This document shows positions 16,047 to 24,482 of a DNA stretch of 64,000 nucleotides, in pieces. The DNA comes from Sphingopyxis sp. YF1 (lineage in GTDB: Bacteria > Pseudomonadota > Alphaproteobacteria > Sphingomonadales > Sphingomonadaceae). The notes below the pieces were generated by a model. That model was not told the origin of the DNA and did no database searches. It was given only the letters and a program-made list of their open reading frames with translations. The first letter of the stretch is position 1, and each line of letters starts with the position of its first letter. The stretch covers positions 1,922,001-1,986,000 of the forward strand of contig NZ_CP033204.1 of assembly GCF_022701295.1 (NCBI RefSeq), read 5' to 3'. The translations under genes were made by a program, and so were the position numbers.

Positions 16047-17377
16047 GCGATGTCTTCGACCTGATCATCCGGGACGGACGCGATGCGGCGGGCGCGCGGC
16101 TGGAGGTCGCGATCCGCAACGGGACGATCGCGGCGATGGCACCCGCGGTCACGGGGCGCGGCCTCGAACAGGACGCGCGCGGGCTAACCCTCGGCGCGGG
16201 GCTGCACGACCATCATCTGCACCTGTTCGCGACCGCAGCACGGATGGAATCGGTCGATCTTTCGGCTTGCCGCACGGTCGAGGCGGTGATCGCCGGCCTG
16301 CGCGCTGCCCCCGGCGCGCCCGGCAGCTGGGTGCGTGCGACCGGCTATGACGAGCGCGTCGCGGGGCTGCCCGATCGCACGGCGCTCGATGCATGGCTGC
16401 CCGACCGGCCGCTGCGCGTGCAGGATCGCACCGGCGCCTATTGGCTGCTCAACGGTCCGGGTCTTGCCGCGCTCGGCCCCCCGCCCTTTCCCGATTGCGT
16501 CGGACGCGACGCCGAGGGCGCGCCCGACGGCCGGATCTGGCGCGGCGACGCCTGGCTGCGCGAGCGGATCGGCGGCGCGCCGCCCTCGCTCGCCGCGCTG
16601 GGGGCGAGGCTCGCGCAATGGGGCGTGACGGGGGTGACCGACGCGGGCGCGGCGAACGGACGCGCGGAGGCGGCGCTGCTCGCCGGTGCGATGCCGCAGC
16701 GGCTGGTGATGATGGGAACCGAAGACCTGCCGCCCGGCGATGGCTATGCGCTCGGTCCGGTGAAATTGCTGCTCGACGAGAACGACCTGCCGCCGGTGGA
16801 GGCCGTCGCGGCGCGGATCGCCGCGGCGCGCGCACGCGGGCGCAAGGTCGCCGCGCACTGCGTGACGCTGGGCGAACTCCTCTTCTTTCTGGGGGCGCTC
16901 GAAGCGGCCGGCGGCGCCCACCCGGGCGACCGGATCGAGCATGGCGGGATGATCCCCGCAAGCCTGATCGGCGATGTCGCCGCGGCGGGGCTGACGGTGG
17001 TGACGCAGCCCAATTTCATCCACGACCGCGGCGACCGCTACCGCGCCCAGATCGACGCGGCGGAGCTCGACGATCTCTACCGGCTCGGCTCGCTCGTCCG
17101 CGGCGGAGTACGGGTGCTGGGCGGATCGGATGCGCCCTATGGCGATGCGAATCCGTGGATTGCCCTGCGCGCGGCAACCGACCGGCGAACGCGTGGGGGC
17201 GATGTCATCGGCGGCAGCGAAGCGGTCGGGCGGGCGGAGGCGCTCGCACTGTATCAATCGCCGCTCATTGTCGGGGGTCCCGCGGATCTGATCCTGTATG
17301 ACTGGCCGAAAGATGCAGGAGCCCTCGGTTCGGTCGCGCTCACGCTGATCGGTGGCGAAACCGTCCGGCAGGGCTGA
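16043..17377 (+). CDS. Amidohydrolase family protein (YtcJ/amidohydrolase-3 type)
   Basis: 444 residues, somewhat shorter than typical YtcJ proteins (about 540). Metal motifs of the TIM-barrel hydrolases are present: LHDHHLHLF (HxH), the Lys in GPVKLLLDEND as a possible carbamate, AAHCVTLGE, RIEHGGMI and GGSDAPYG (Asp). It would bind one or two divalent metals and hydrolyse a C-N or C-O bond in the cytosol. It is the last gene of the operon begun at 12267. The ATG at 16043 overlaps the upstream stop. The substrate is unknown. Confidence 0.82.
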   Translation: MSDVFDLIIRDGRDAAGARLEVAIRNGTIAAMAPAVTGRGLEQDARGLTLGAGLHDHHLHLFATAARMESVDLSACRTVEAVIAGLRAAPGAPGSWVRATGYDERVAGLPDRTALDAWLPDRPLRVQDRTGAYWLLNGPGLAALGPPPFPDCVGRDAEGAPDGRIWRGDAWLRERIGGAPPSLAALGARLAQWGVTGVTDAGAANGRAEAALLAGAMPQRLVMMGTEDLPPGDGYALGPVKLLLDENDLPPVEAVAARIAAARARGRKVAAHCVTLGELLFFLGALEAAGGAHPGDRIEHGGMIPASLIGDVAAAGLTVVTQPNFIHDRGDRYRAQIDAAELDDLYRLGSLVRGGVRVLGGSDAPYGDANPWIALRAATDRRTRGGDVIGGSEAVGRAEALALYQSPLIVGGPADLILYDWPKDAGALGSVALTLIGGETVRQG

Positions 17378-17427
17378 GCCGCGGGCGCCTCCGCCCCTTC
17401 GACGAACGCGCCCGGAGCGACCCGCCG

Positions 17428-18612
17428 CTAGTCGCGCACCAGCAGCATCGCCCCCGCCAGCGGACCGCCCGAGGTCGAGGTCGCGCACACCCGCGGATCG
17501 CCCCGCACCTGCCGGGCCCCCGCCCGTCCCCACAGCTGGGTACAAGCTTCGTGCACCGCGCCATAGGCGTGGAGGCGCCCGCCCGACATCGCGCCGCCGC
17601 CGGTGTTGACCGGCAAATCACCGTCCAATGCGATGCGGCGGCCGCCCTCGATAAAATCCTTCGCACCATAACGATCACAGAAACCGAAATTTTCGAGCCA
17701 GTTGATCGTGTGGAAGCTGAACCCGTCGTAAAGCTGCGCGATGTCGACGTCGGCGGGTTTGAGGTCGGTGCGCCCCCACATCATTTCTGCAACCTTCGGC
17801 TGCGCCTGCGTGTCGAGCGCGTCGAGCTGGGTCCAGCTGTTGCGGTAGCGCATCGACGATCCGATCGCCTCGATACGGATCGGTGGGTTGGGCAAGTCGC
17901 GCGCGACATCCATCCGCGACACGATGATCGCCGCCGCGCCGTCGATCGGCACGTCGCAATCATAGAGCCGCAGCGGGGTCGCGATCAGCGGCGACGCCAG
18001 ATAATCGTCGATGGTGATCGGGGTCTTGTAGATCGCGTTCGGATTGAGCGCGGCGTTGCGGCGCTGGTTCACCGCGATCTGTCCCACCTGCTCGGGGGTG
18101 ATCCCGCTCTTGTGGACATAGAGGTTGAAGAAGAGCGCCTGCTGGAGCGCCGCGGCGTAGGTGTAATAGGGCGCGTACCAGGCAAAGGGGCCTGCCTGCC
18201 GCTGGCCTTCGCGGAGCAGTGAATTGGCATAGGCCGTCTTGCGCGCGGTCGCCTCGTACATGGTGCGAAAGATCAGCACGTTGCGGCAAAGCCCGGCGGA
18301 AATCGCCCCGATCGCGTTGAAAACCGCACCATATTGGCCCGGCGCCTCGCCGCCGCCACCGTACCAGCCGACCTCGAGCCGCAGCGCATCCTGCAACGCG
18401 GCGCAGCCGACGGGCGAAAAGCCCGACCCGTCGGCGCGCTCGCCGGGCCAGGTCGCGATGCCGTCGATGTCGGCGCGGGTCAGGCCGGCGTCGGCGATGG
18501 CTTCGAGCGCGGCATCGACCGTGAGCGCGAGCGCCGACTTCGTCGCGCCGCGCGAGACTTCGGACATGCCGACGGCGGTGATCGCGGTGTCCTTTTCGGC
18601 GAAGCGGGTCAT
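17428..18612 (-). CDS. Thiolase-like protein (SCP2-thiolase/Ltp type), paralog A
   Basis: 394 residues. The thiolase fold is clear from AITAVGMSEVSRG, the central IAQLYDGFSFHTINWLENFGFC and the C-terminal LPVNTGGGAMSGGRLHAYGAVHEACTQLWG. The segment where classical thiolases carry their nucleophilic Cys reads GGGGEAPGQYGAVFNAIG and lacks it, as in lipid-transfer-type thiolases and Ltp2-like steroid aldolases that work with a DUF35 partner. Its start overlaps the DUF35 gene stop, so the two are a translationally coupled pair. Retro-aldol or thiolytic cleavage of an acyl-CoA is inferred. Close relative of 25721-26890. Confidence 0.85.
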   Translation of the reverse strand: MTRFAEKDTAITAVGMSEVSRGATKSALALTVDAALEAIADAGLTRADIDGIATWPGERADGSGFSPVGCAALQDALRLEVGWYGGGGEAPGQYGAVFNAIGAISAGLCRNVLIFRTMYEATARKTAYANSLLREGQRQAGPFAWYAPYYTYAAALQQALFFNLYVHKSGITPEQVGQIAVNQRRNAALNPNAIYKTPITIDDYLASPLIATPLRLYDCDVPIDGAAAIIVSRMDVARDLPNPPIRIEAIGSSMRYRNSWTQLDALDTQAQPKVAEMMWGRTDLKPADVDIAQLYDGFSFHTINWLENFGFCDRYGAKDFIEGGRRIALDGDLPVNTGGGAMSGGRLHAYGAVHEACTQLWGRAGARQVRGDPRVCATSTSGGPLAGAMLLVRD

Positions 18613-19013
18613 GACTGCACCGGTCGGAAGAGTGGAATCCACAGGTCCTCGACCGGTTCGAAAACCACCTCGACCGGCATGTCGAACGCGACGTCGGAGG
18701 GCGGACAATCGACGATATTGCACGCCAGGCGCACATCGTCCTGCTCGTCGATCGCGACGAGCGCGAGCACATAGGGTTCGGCGAGACCGGGCACCCACGC
18801 CTTGTGATTGACCGTGAAGGTCACCACCCGGCCGCGCCCCGACACCGCCTGCGGCGCGACGTCGCGGCTCTCGCAGCGCGGGCAGAAGGGCACCGGCGGA
18901 TGGACATAATATTCGCAGGCGGCGCAGCGGTGGATCGCGAGTCTGCCCTCGCCTCCCCACGTCCAATAGGCCCGATTGTCCCGGTCGATCACCGGCAATG
19001 TTCGCGTGATCAT
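18609..19013 (-). CDS. DUF35/OB-fold zinc-ribbon protein (acyl-CoA-associated), partner A
   Basis: About 134 residues. The N-terminal rubredoxin-like zinc ribbon has CAACEYYVHPPVPFCPRC (two CxxC pairs), followed by an OB-fold beta barrel (GRVVTFTVNHKAWVPG, PYVLALVAIDE, DVAFDMPVEVVFEPVED). DUF35 proteins bind CoA esters and form obligate complexes with Ltp-type thiolases or aldolases. The start at ATG 19013 follows GGGAGAGC; a GTG at 19025 is in frame but less likely. It overlaps the thiolase-like gene by four bases. Divergent from the amidohydrolase operon. Confidence 0.87.
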   Translation of the reverse strand: MITRTLPVIDRDNRAYWTWGGEGRLAIHRCAACEYYVHPPVPFCPRCESRDVAPQAVSGRGRVVTFTVNHKAWVPGLAEPYVLALVAIDEQDDVRLACNIVDCPPSDVAFDMPVEVVFEPVEDLWIPLFRPVQS

Positions 19014-19023
19014 ATGCTCTCCC

Positions 19024-19039
19024 ACTTATTTAACTATGT
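19024..19039. promoter_or_regulatory. Shared operator TTATATAACTAnGT (copy 2)
   Basis: ACTTATTTAACTATGT matches 14 of 16 bases of the copy at 40507-40522. It lies just upstream of the DUF35 gene start in the divergent region before the amidohydrolase operon. Confidence 0.55.
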
Positions 19040-19053
19040 CATAATCCAATAGT

Positions 19054-19066
19054 TGACACATCGTCA
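19054..19066. promoter_or_regulatory. TGAC-N5-GTCA operator (copy 1)
   Basis: TGACACATCGTCA followed by ATTTTTGC. The same half-sites and the same AT-rich flank occur at 29600-29612 upstream of a TetR gene, suggesting both promoters answer to that regulator. Confidence 0.5.
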
Positions 19067-19116
19067 ATTTTTGCGATGATGACCGCAACAACAAATCATT
19101 TGAGAGGAGAGTCGCC

Positions 19117-20430
19117 ATGCAGATGGACGACATGGTGATCATCAGCGTCGACGATCATGCGGTCGAGCCCCCCGAGGCCTTCATCCGCCACTATCCCGAA
19201 GGGAAAAAGGACCGCGCGCCGCGCATCGTCCAGGACAATGGCAAGGACATCTGGCTTTGGAACGGCCAGCGTTTCCCCACGATCGGCCTCAACGCCGTCG
19301 TCGGCCGCCCGCGCAGCGAATATGGCATGGAACCGAGCGCCTTCGACCAGCTGCGCCCGGGTACCTATGACGCCAAGCTGCGCGTCGACGACATGAACGC
19401 CAACGGCGTCCTCGCCTCGCTGAATTTCCCGACCATGCCGAGCTTCGCCGGCGGCACCTTCGTCGGCATGGCGCAGAAGGACCCCGAAGAGGCGCTGCTC
19501 GCCTGCCGCGCGTGGAACGACTGGCATGTGCAGGAATGGTGCGCGAGCGCGCCGGGCCGCTTTATCCCGATGTGCCTGATTCCGATGTGGAACATGGACG
19601 ACACGCTCGCCGAGCTGAAGCGCATGAGCGACCTTGGCGTCCACGCGGTGAGCTTTTCCGACAATCCCGCGAACATCGGCCTGCCGAGCATCCACAATGA
19701 ATATTGGGAGCCCTTCTGGAAGGCCTGTTCCGACTACAAGATGGTGATCAACTGCCATATCGGCACCGGCGCGCGCGCGATGCATCCGTCGAGCGAGAGC
19801 CCGATCGATGCGTGGATCACCGCGATGCCGATCTCGATCGCCAATTCGGCGGCCGACTGGACCTTCGCCACCTTCTGGCAGCGTTACCCCGACCTGCGCA
19901 TGGCGCTCAGCGAAGGCGGCATCGGCTGGATTCCCTATTTCCTCGAGCGCGCCGATTTCACGCACGAACATCACCACGAATGGACCTACACCGATTTCAA
20001 GGGCGAACGGCCGTCGGACCTGTTCAAGCGCCACATCATCTGCTGCTTCATCGACGACCAGTTCGGGGTGAAGAACCTCGAATATATGAACGAGGACATG
20101 GTCGCCTATGAATGCGACTATCCGCATTCGGACACGGTGTGGCCCAATGTCCCCGAATATCTGTGGGCGTCGGTCAACGGGCTCGCGAAAGAAACGATCG
20201 ACAAGATCACCCACCTCAACGTCATGCGCGAATACAGCTTCGACGCCTTTGCGCTCAACGGCGGGCGCGAGAATTGCACCGTCGGGCACCTGCGCGAACT
20301 CGGCAAACATGTCGACGTCAGTCCGCGCCACAACCTCGGCGGGCTCAAGACCGACAGCATGGACGCGATCGGCAAGGCGCGCCGCCCGATCACCTCGGGC
20401 GACATCGAACGCATGTTCGCCTCGGCCTGA
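19117..20430 (+). CDS. Amidohydrolase-2 family metal-dependent hydrolase or decarboxylase
   Basis: 437 residues, TIM-barrel fold (PF04909-like). Metal ligands visible are ISVDDHAVEPP (DxH-type motif near residue 10), VINCHIGTG (His) and ECDYPHSDTVWPN (Asp). Relatives include ACMSD-type decarboxylases and many hydrolases in aromatic and steroid clusters. GAGAGGAGAGTCGCC before ATG 19117 gives a strong ribosome site. It heads an operon with P450, aldehyde dehydrogenase, CoA-transferase and an oxidoreductase. Whether it hydrolyses or decarboxylates its substrate is open. Confidence 0.85.
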   Translation: MQMDDMVIISVDDHAVEPPEAFIRHYPEGKKDRAPRIVQDNGKDIWLWNGQRFPTIGLNAVVGRPRSEYGMEPSAFDQLRPGTYDAKLRVDDMNANGVLASLNFPTMPSFAGGTFVGMAQKDPEEALLACRAWNDWHVQEWCASAPGRFIPMCLIPMWNMDDTLAELKRMSDLGVHAVSFSDNPANIGLPSIHNEYWEPFWKACSDYKMVINCHIGTGARAMHPSSESPIDAWITAMPISIANSAADWTFATFWQRYPDLRMALSEGGIGWIPYFLERADFTHEHHHEWTYTDFKGERPSDLFKRHIICCFIDDQFGVKNLEYMNEDMVAYECDYPHSDTVWPNVPEYLWASVNGLAKETIDKITHLNVMREYSFDAFALNGGRENCTVGHLRELGKHVDVSPRHNLGGLKTDSMDAIGKARRPITSGDIERMFASA

Positions 20431-20442
20431 ACGGAGGCACCG

Positions 20443-21723
20443 ATGACCGAAACCCTGTCGCGCTGTCCGGTCGCCCGCGCCGGTGCCGATGCGCCCCCCG
20501 TCCCCGCGCATGTCCCGCCCGAACGGGTGCTCGACACGCGCTTCGCGGCCGGGATCGTCCCCAACGACCTCGTCGAACCCTATCGACCGATGGACGTGGT
20601 GCGCGAGGACGGCTTTCCGCGCATCCATTATTATCCCTGGCCGATCAGCGGCAATCGCCACGGCGCGTGGGTGGTCACCCGCTACGAGGATATCCGCCGC
20701 GTCTACGAGGATAACGACCATTTCTCGTCGGAGGGCGTCGCGCAGTTCCAGCTGCTCGCGGGCGAGAGCTTTCCGTCGATCCCGCTCGGCATCGATCCGC
20801 CCGACCACGGCAAATACCGCAAGTTCCTGAACCCCTGGTTCACCCCGGTCGCAATGAACGAGCGCGAACCGCGTATCCGCGAGATCATCGGCGGCATGAT
20901 CGACCGCTTCGCCGACAAGGGCGAGGTCGACATCGCCTGGGACTTCGGGCGCGTGTTCCCGGTGCGCGTCTTCCTCGACCTGATGGGCTTCCCCTTCACG
21001 ATGTTCGAACAGTTCCTCGACTGGGAATGGAACATCCTGCACGAAGACGACCTGGAGAAGAAGGCCCAGGCGCTGCGCGGCGTGCTCGCCTATCTGCGCG
21101 GTTTCATTGCCGAGAAGCAGGCGGCGCCCGACGACACGCTCGGCAGCTATATCGCCAACGGCGCGATCGACGGCCAGAAGCTGACCGACGACGAAGTCAT
21201 CGGCATGACCTGGTTCCTGTGGCTCGGCGGGCTCGACACCGTCGCCTCGACCGTCAGCCAGATGTTCCGCCGCCTCGCGATGCACCCCGGACTCCAGGCG
21301 CAGATCCGCGCCGACAAGGGGCTGATCAATTCGGCGGTGGAGGAATTCCTGCGCACCCAGCCGCTCGTCAATTCGGGCCGCAAGGTGAAGCGCGATTTCG
21401 AATGGCACGGCGTCCAGATCAAGGCGGGCGACTGGGTCACGGTGTTCAACACCTCGGGCAACTTCGACCCCGAACAGTTCGAATGCCCCCACCGCTTCGA
21501 TCCGGCGCGCAAGAACAACCGTCATTTCACGCTGGCGGGCGGGGTCCATATCTGCCTCGGCGCGCATCTCGCGCGGCGCGAATTGCGCGTGCTGCTCGAT
21601 CTGTGGTTCGAGCGCATCCCGCACGAATTCCGCGTCAGGGACGGCGCCGACACGACGGTCGTCCCCAGCCTCCTGTCGATCCGCAACCTGCCGATCGTCT
21701 GGGATGCCAAAGCCGCTTCATAA
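20443..21723 (+). CDS. Cytochrome P450
   Basis: 426 residues, soluble bacterial class I P450. The I-helix oxygen site is LGGLDTVAST, the K-helix ExxR is EEFLR, and the heme-binding loop FTLAGGVHICLGAHLARRE places the thiolate at Cys371. No membrane anchor. It would hydroxylate a hydrophobic substrate with electrons from ferredoxin. No ferredoxin or ferredoxin reductase gene is present in this window. It starts 12 bp after the amidohydrolase and precedes the aldehyde dehydrogenase, which fits oxidation of an alcohol product to an acid. Confidence 0.92.
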   Translation: MTETLSRCPVARAGADAPPVPAHVPPERVLDTRFAAGIVPNDLVEPYRPMDVVREDGFPRIHYYPWPISGNRHGAWVVTRYEDIRRVYEDNDHFSSEGVAQFQLLAGESFPSIPLGIDPPDHGKYRKFLNPWFTPVAMNEREPRIREIIGGMIDRFADKGEVDIAWDFGRVFPVRVFLDLMGFPFTMFEQFLDWEWNILHEDDLEKKAQALRGVLAYLRGFIAEKQAAPDDTLGSYIANGAIDGQKLTDDEVIGMTWFLWLGGLDTVASTVSQMFRRLAMHPGLQAQIRADKGLINSAVEEFLRTQPLVNSGRKVKRDFEWHGVQIKAGDWVTVFNTSGNFDPEQFECPHRFDPARKNNRHFTLAGGVHICLGAHLARRELRVLLDLWFERIPHEFRVRDGADTTVVPSLLSIRNLPIVWDAKAAS

Positions 21724-21735
21724 GGACAGGAAAAC

Positions 21736-23211
21736 ATGGCATTTCTGAAATATGCCGACGCCATTTACGTGGGCGGCGAATGGGAAAAGACCGACCAGCG
21801 CGAGGCGGTGATCAATCCCGCCGACGAAAGCCTGCTGATCGAAGCCCCGGTCGGCAGCGCGGCCCAGGTCGATGCCGCGATCGGCGCCGCGCGCACGGCG
21901 TTCGACAAGGGCGACTGGCCGCATCTGCCGGTTTCGGAGCGACAGGCGGTGCTGACGCGCTTCCTGAACGCGCTCGACGCGCGCAAGGGCGAGATTGTCG
22001 ACATGATCGTCGCCGAAGCGGGCGCGACGCGGATGCTCGCCGAATTCCTGCAGTACGGCATCCCGATGAAGCACGCGCGGCGGACGGTCGAGGTCGCCTC
22101 GCGCCCCGCGGTCTCGTCGCTCCCGGTCGAGCTGACCCCCAATGCGCAGGGTCGCACGACGCTCGGCACCGGGGTGGTGAGCCGCGAGCCCGTCGGCGTC
22201 GTCGCGGCGATCTCACCCTATAATTTCCCCTTCTTCCTCAACATCGGCAAGGTGATCCCCGCGCTCGCGGTCGGTTGCACCGTGGTGCTCAAACCCTCGC
22301 CCTACACGCCGATGCAGGCGCTGATCCTCGGCGAAATCGCCGACGAGGTCGGGCTGCCCAAGGGCGTGCTGAGCATCGTCACCGGCGATATCGAGACGGG
22401 CAAGCTGCTCACCACCGACCCGCGCGTCGACCTGGTCCACTTCACCGGGTCGGACAAGGTCGGGTCGATGATCCAGGCGCAGGCGGCGCCGACGCTGAAG
22501 CGTATCGTCATGGAGCTCGGCGGCAAGTCGGCGCTGATCGTGCGCGCCGACGCCGATATCGCCAAGGCCGCGGCGGCGGGGATCATGGGCTTCACGACGC
22601 ACTGCGGCCAGGGCTGCGCGCTCACGACGCGCCACCTCGTCCACAACAGCGTCCGCCCGCAGTTCGTCGAGGCGATGAAGGCGATGCTCGGGCATCTCAA
22701 GATCGGCAACCCGGTCGACCCGAGCGTCAACTACGGTCCGCTAATCCGCGAAGTCGCGCGGCGGCGCACCGAGGATTATGTCGCGATCGCGCAGGACGAG
22801 GGTGCAACGCTCGTTGCCGGCGGCAAGCGGCCCGACGGTCTCGACAAGGGCTATTATTACGAGCCGACCTTGTTCGACAATGTCCGGAACGACAGCCGCA
22901 TCGCGCAGGAAGAGGTGTTCGGGCCGATCGGCGCGGTCATCGGCTTCGACGACGATGCCGAGGCGATCGCGATGGCGAACGACAGCGATTTCGGCCTGTC
23001 GGGCGCGATCTATTCGGCCGACGCCGGTGAAGCCTATCGCATGGCGCTCAAGATCCGCACCGGCGGGGTTTCGATCAACGGCGGTGCGGGGACGATGCAG
23101 TCCGACGCGCCCTTCGGCGGCATCAAACGCTCGGGCTACGGCCGCGAATATGGCGAGGATGGCCTCAACGAATTCACCTATCAAAAGGTGATCAGCTTTC
23201 ACGCCGAATAA
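21736..23211 (+). CDS. NAD(P)-dependent aldehyde dehydrogenase
   Basis: 491 residues, full-length ALDH. It shows the cofactor segments PVGVVAAISPYNFP, VLKPSPYTP and HFTGSDKVGS, the general-base Glu in MELGGKSALI, and the catalytic Cys294 in GQGCALTTR. The C-terminal oligomerisation part reads FGGIKRSGYGREYGEDGLNEFTYQK. It converts an aldehyde to a carboxylate and probably acts on the product of the adjacent P450 and an alcohol dehydrogenase. It lies 12 bp after the P450. It shares the GQGCAL-TR active-site wording with the second copy at 57890. Confidence 0.93.
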   Translation: MAFLKYADAIYVGGEWEKTDQREAVINPADESLLIEAPVGSAAQVDAAIGAARTAFDKGDWPHLPVSERQAVLTRFLNALDARKGEIVDMIVAEAGATRMLAEFLQYGIPMKHARRTVEVASRPAVSSLPVELTPNAQGRTTLGTGVVSREPVGVVAAISPYNFPFFLNIGKVIPALAVGCTVVLKPSPYTPMQALILGEIADEVGLPKGVLSIVTGDIETGKLLTTDPRVDLVHFTGSDKVGSMIQAQAAPTLKRIVMELGGKSALIVRADADIAKAAAAGIMGFTTHCGQGCALTTRHLVHNSVRPQFVEAMKAMLGHLKIGNPVDPSVNYGPLIREVARRRTEDYVAIAQDEGATLVAGGKRPDGLDKGYYYEPTLFDNVRNDSRIAQEEVFGPIGAVIGFDDDAEAIAMANDSDFGLSGAIYSADAGEAYRMALKIRTGGVSINGGAGTMQSDAPFGGIKRSGYGREYGEDGLNEFTYQKVISFHAE

Positions 23212-23235
23212 GGGCCAAAAGGGAGAGACACGGCG

Positions 23236-24468
23236 ATGACAAAGGTCATGGAGGGCATCCGCGTCCTCGAGGTTGCGCAATTCACCTTCGTTCCGGCCGC
23301 CGGCGGCGTGATGACCGATTGGGGCGCCGATGTGATCAAGATCGAGCATCCGGTGCGCGGCGACGCGCAGCGCGGCATCCAGATGCTGCAGCGGCTCGCG
23401 GTCAATCCGCAACGCTCGTCGCTGATGCAGCATCCCAATCGCGGCAAGCGCAGCGTCGGGATCGACATCTCGACCGAGGAAGGCCGCGAACTGCTCTACG
23501 AGATCGCGAAGACCGCCGACGTCTTCCTGACCAACTACCTCCCCTCGGCGCGCCAGAAGCTCAAGATCGACATCGAGCATATCCGCGCGGCGAACCCCGA
23601 CATCATCTATGTGCGCGGCAGCGCCTTCGGCGACAAGGGGCCCGAGCGCGACAAGGGCGGGTTCGACAGCACCGCCTATTGGGCGCGCGGCGGGTCGGCG
23701 GTGCTGGTGACACCCAAGGACCTCGACGGCCCGCTGACCCAGCCGGGGCCGGCCTATGGCGACACGATCGGCGGCATGAACATCGCGGGCGGGATCGCCG
23801 CGGCTTTGTTCCACCGCGAGCGCACCGGCGAGGCGACCGAGGTCGATGTGTCGCTGCTGTCGTCGGGCATCTGGGCGACCGCCTGCTCGGTCGACGTCGC
23901 GATGGAACTGGACAAGGACCCGTTCGAGAATCTGATGCCCGGTGGCGGGCAGTCGGTCGGGACCAACCCCTTCATGGGGGTGTTCAAGACCTCCGACGGC
24001 AAGTTCATCAACCTGACCGTGCTGTCACCCGGACCTTATATCGAGGATGTCTTCGGGCATCTCGGCCTCGCCGAGGCGGCGCAGGACGAACGTTTCTCGA
24101 CCGCCGAGGCGATCATGGCGAATGCGGCGGAGGCCTATCCCTTGGTCAAGGCGGCGATCGCGGCGAAACCCTTCGACTATTGGTGCCAGCATCTCAAGAC
24201 GATGAAGGGCCAATGGGCGGCGTATCAGTCGGTGCACGACGTCGCGAGCGACGAGCAGGTGCTGGCGAACGACCTGATCTTCGAGGTCGAGTCCGCCGAC
24301 GGCGGCGCACCGATCCGCCTCGTCGCCAACCCCGTGCAGTTCAACCATGCGGGGGTCGAGAACACCCGCGCGCCCGAGGCGTCGGAGCATACCGAACTCT
24401 TCCTGATGGAACTGGGGCTCGACTGGGACCGGATCGAGGATCTGAAGAACCGCAAGGCGATCGCCTGA
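23236..24468 (+). CDS. CaiB/BaiF family CoA-transferase
   Basis: 410 residues, class III CoA-transferase of normal length and order. The N-terminus reads IRVLEVAQFTFVPAAGGVMTDWGADVIKIE. The catalytic Asp is probably Asp176 in PAYGDTIGGMNIAGGIAAALFHRERTGEATEVDVSLL. The C-terminal part has KTSDGKFINLTVLSPG. It transfers CoA between an acyl-CoA donor and an acid; the family also includes alpha-methylacyl-CoA racemases, which are usually shorter. Fourth gene of the amidohydrolase/P450 operon. GGGAGAGAC precedes the start. Confidence 0.88.
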   Translation: MTKVMEGIRVLEVAQFTFVPAAGGVMTDWGADVIKIEHPVRGDAQRGIQMLQRLAVNPQRSSLMQHPNRGKRSVGIDISTEEGRELLYEIAKTADVFLTNYLPSARQKLKIDIEHIRAANPDIIYVRGSAFGDKGPERDKGGFDSTAYWARGGSAVLVTPKDLDGPLTQPGPAYGDTIGGMNIAGGIAAALFHRERTGEATEVDVSLLSSGIWATACSVDVAMELDKDPFENLMPGGGQSVGTNPFMGVFKTSDGKFINLTVLSPGPYIEDVFGHLGLAEAAQDERFSTAEAIMANAAEAYPLVKAAIAAKPFDYWCQHLKTMKGQWAAYQSVHDVASDEQVLANDLIFEVESADGGAPIRLVANPVQFNHAGVENTRAPEASEHTELFLMELGLDWDRIEDLKNRKAIA

Positions 24469-24482
24469 CCGGCGGGCACGGC

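Noticed and set aside
17378..17427. Terminator between the amidohydrolase and thiolase-like genes
   Set aside because: Only a loose GGGCGC/GCGCCC pairing with a long loop and no T tract; too weak to call.
19096..21624. Minus-strand open frame of 842 codons
   Set aside because: Shadow of the amidohydrolase and P450 genes, both of which have clear active-site motifs.
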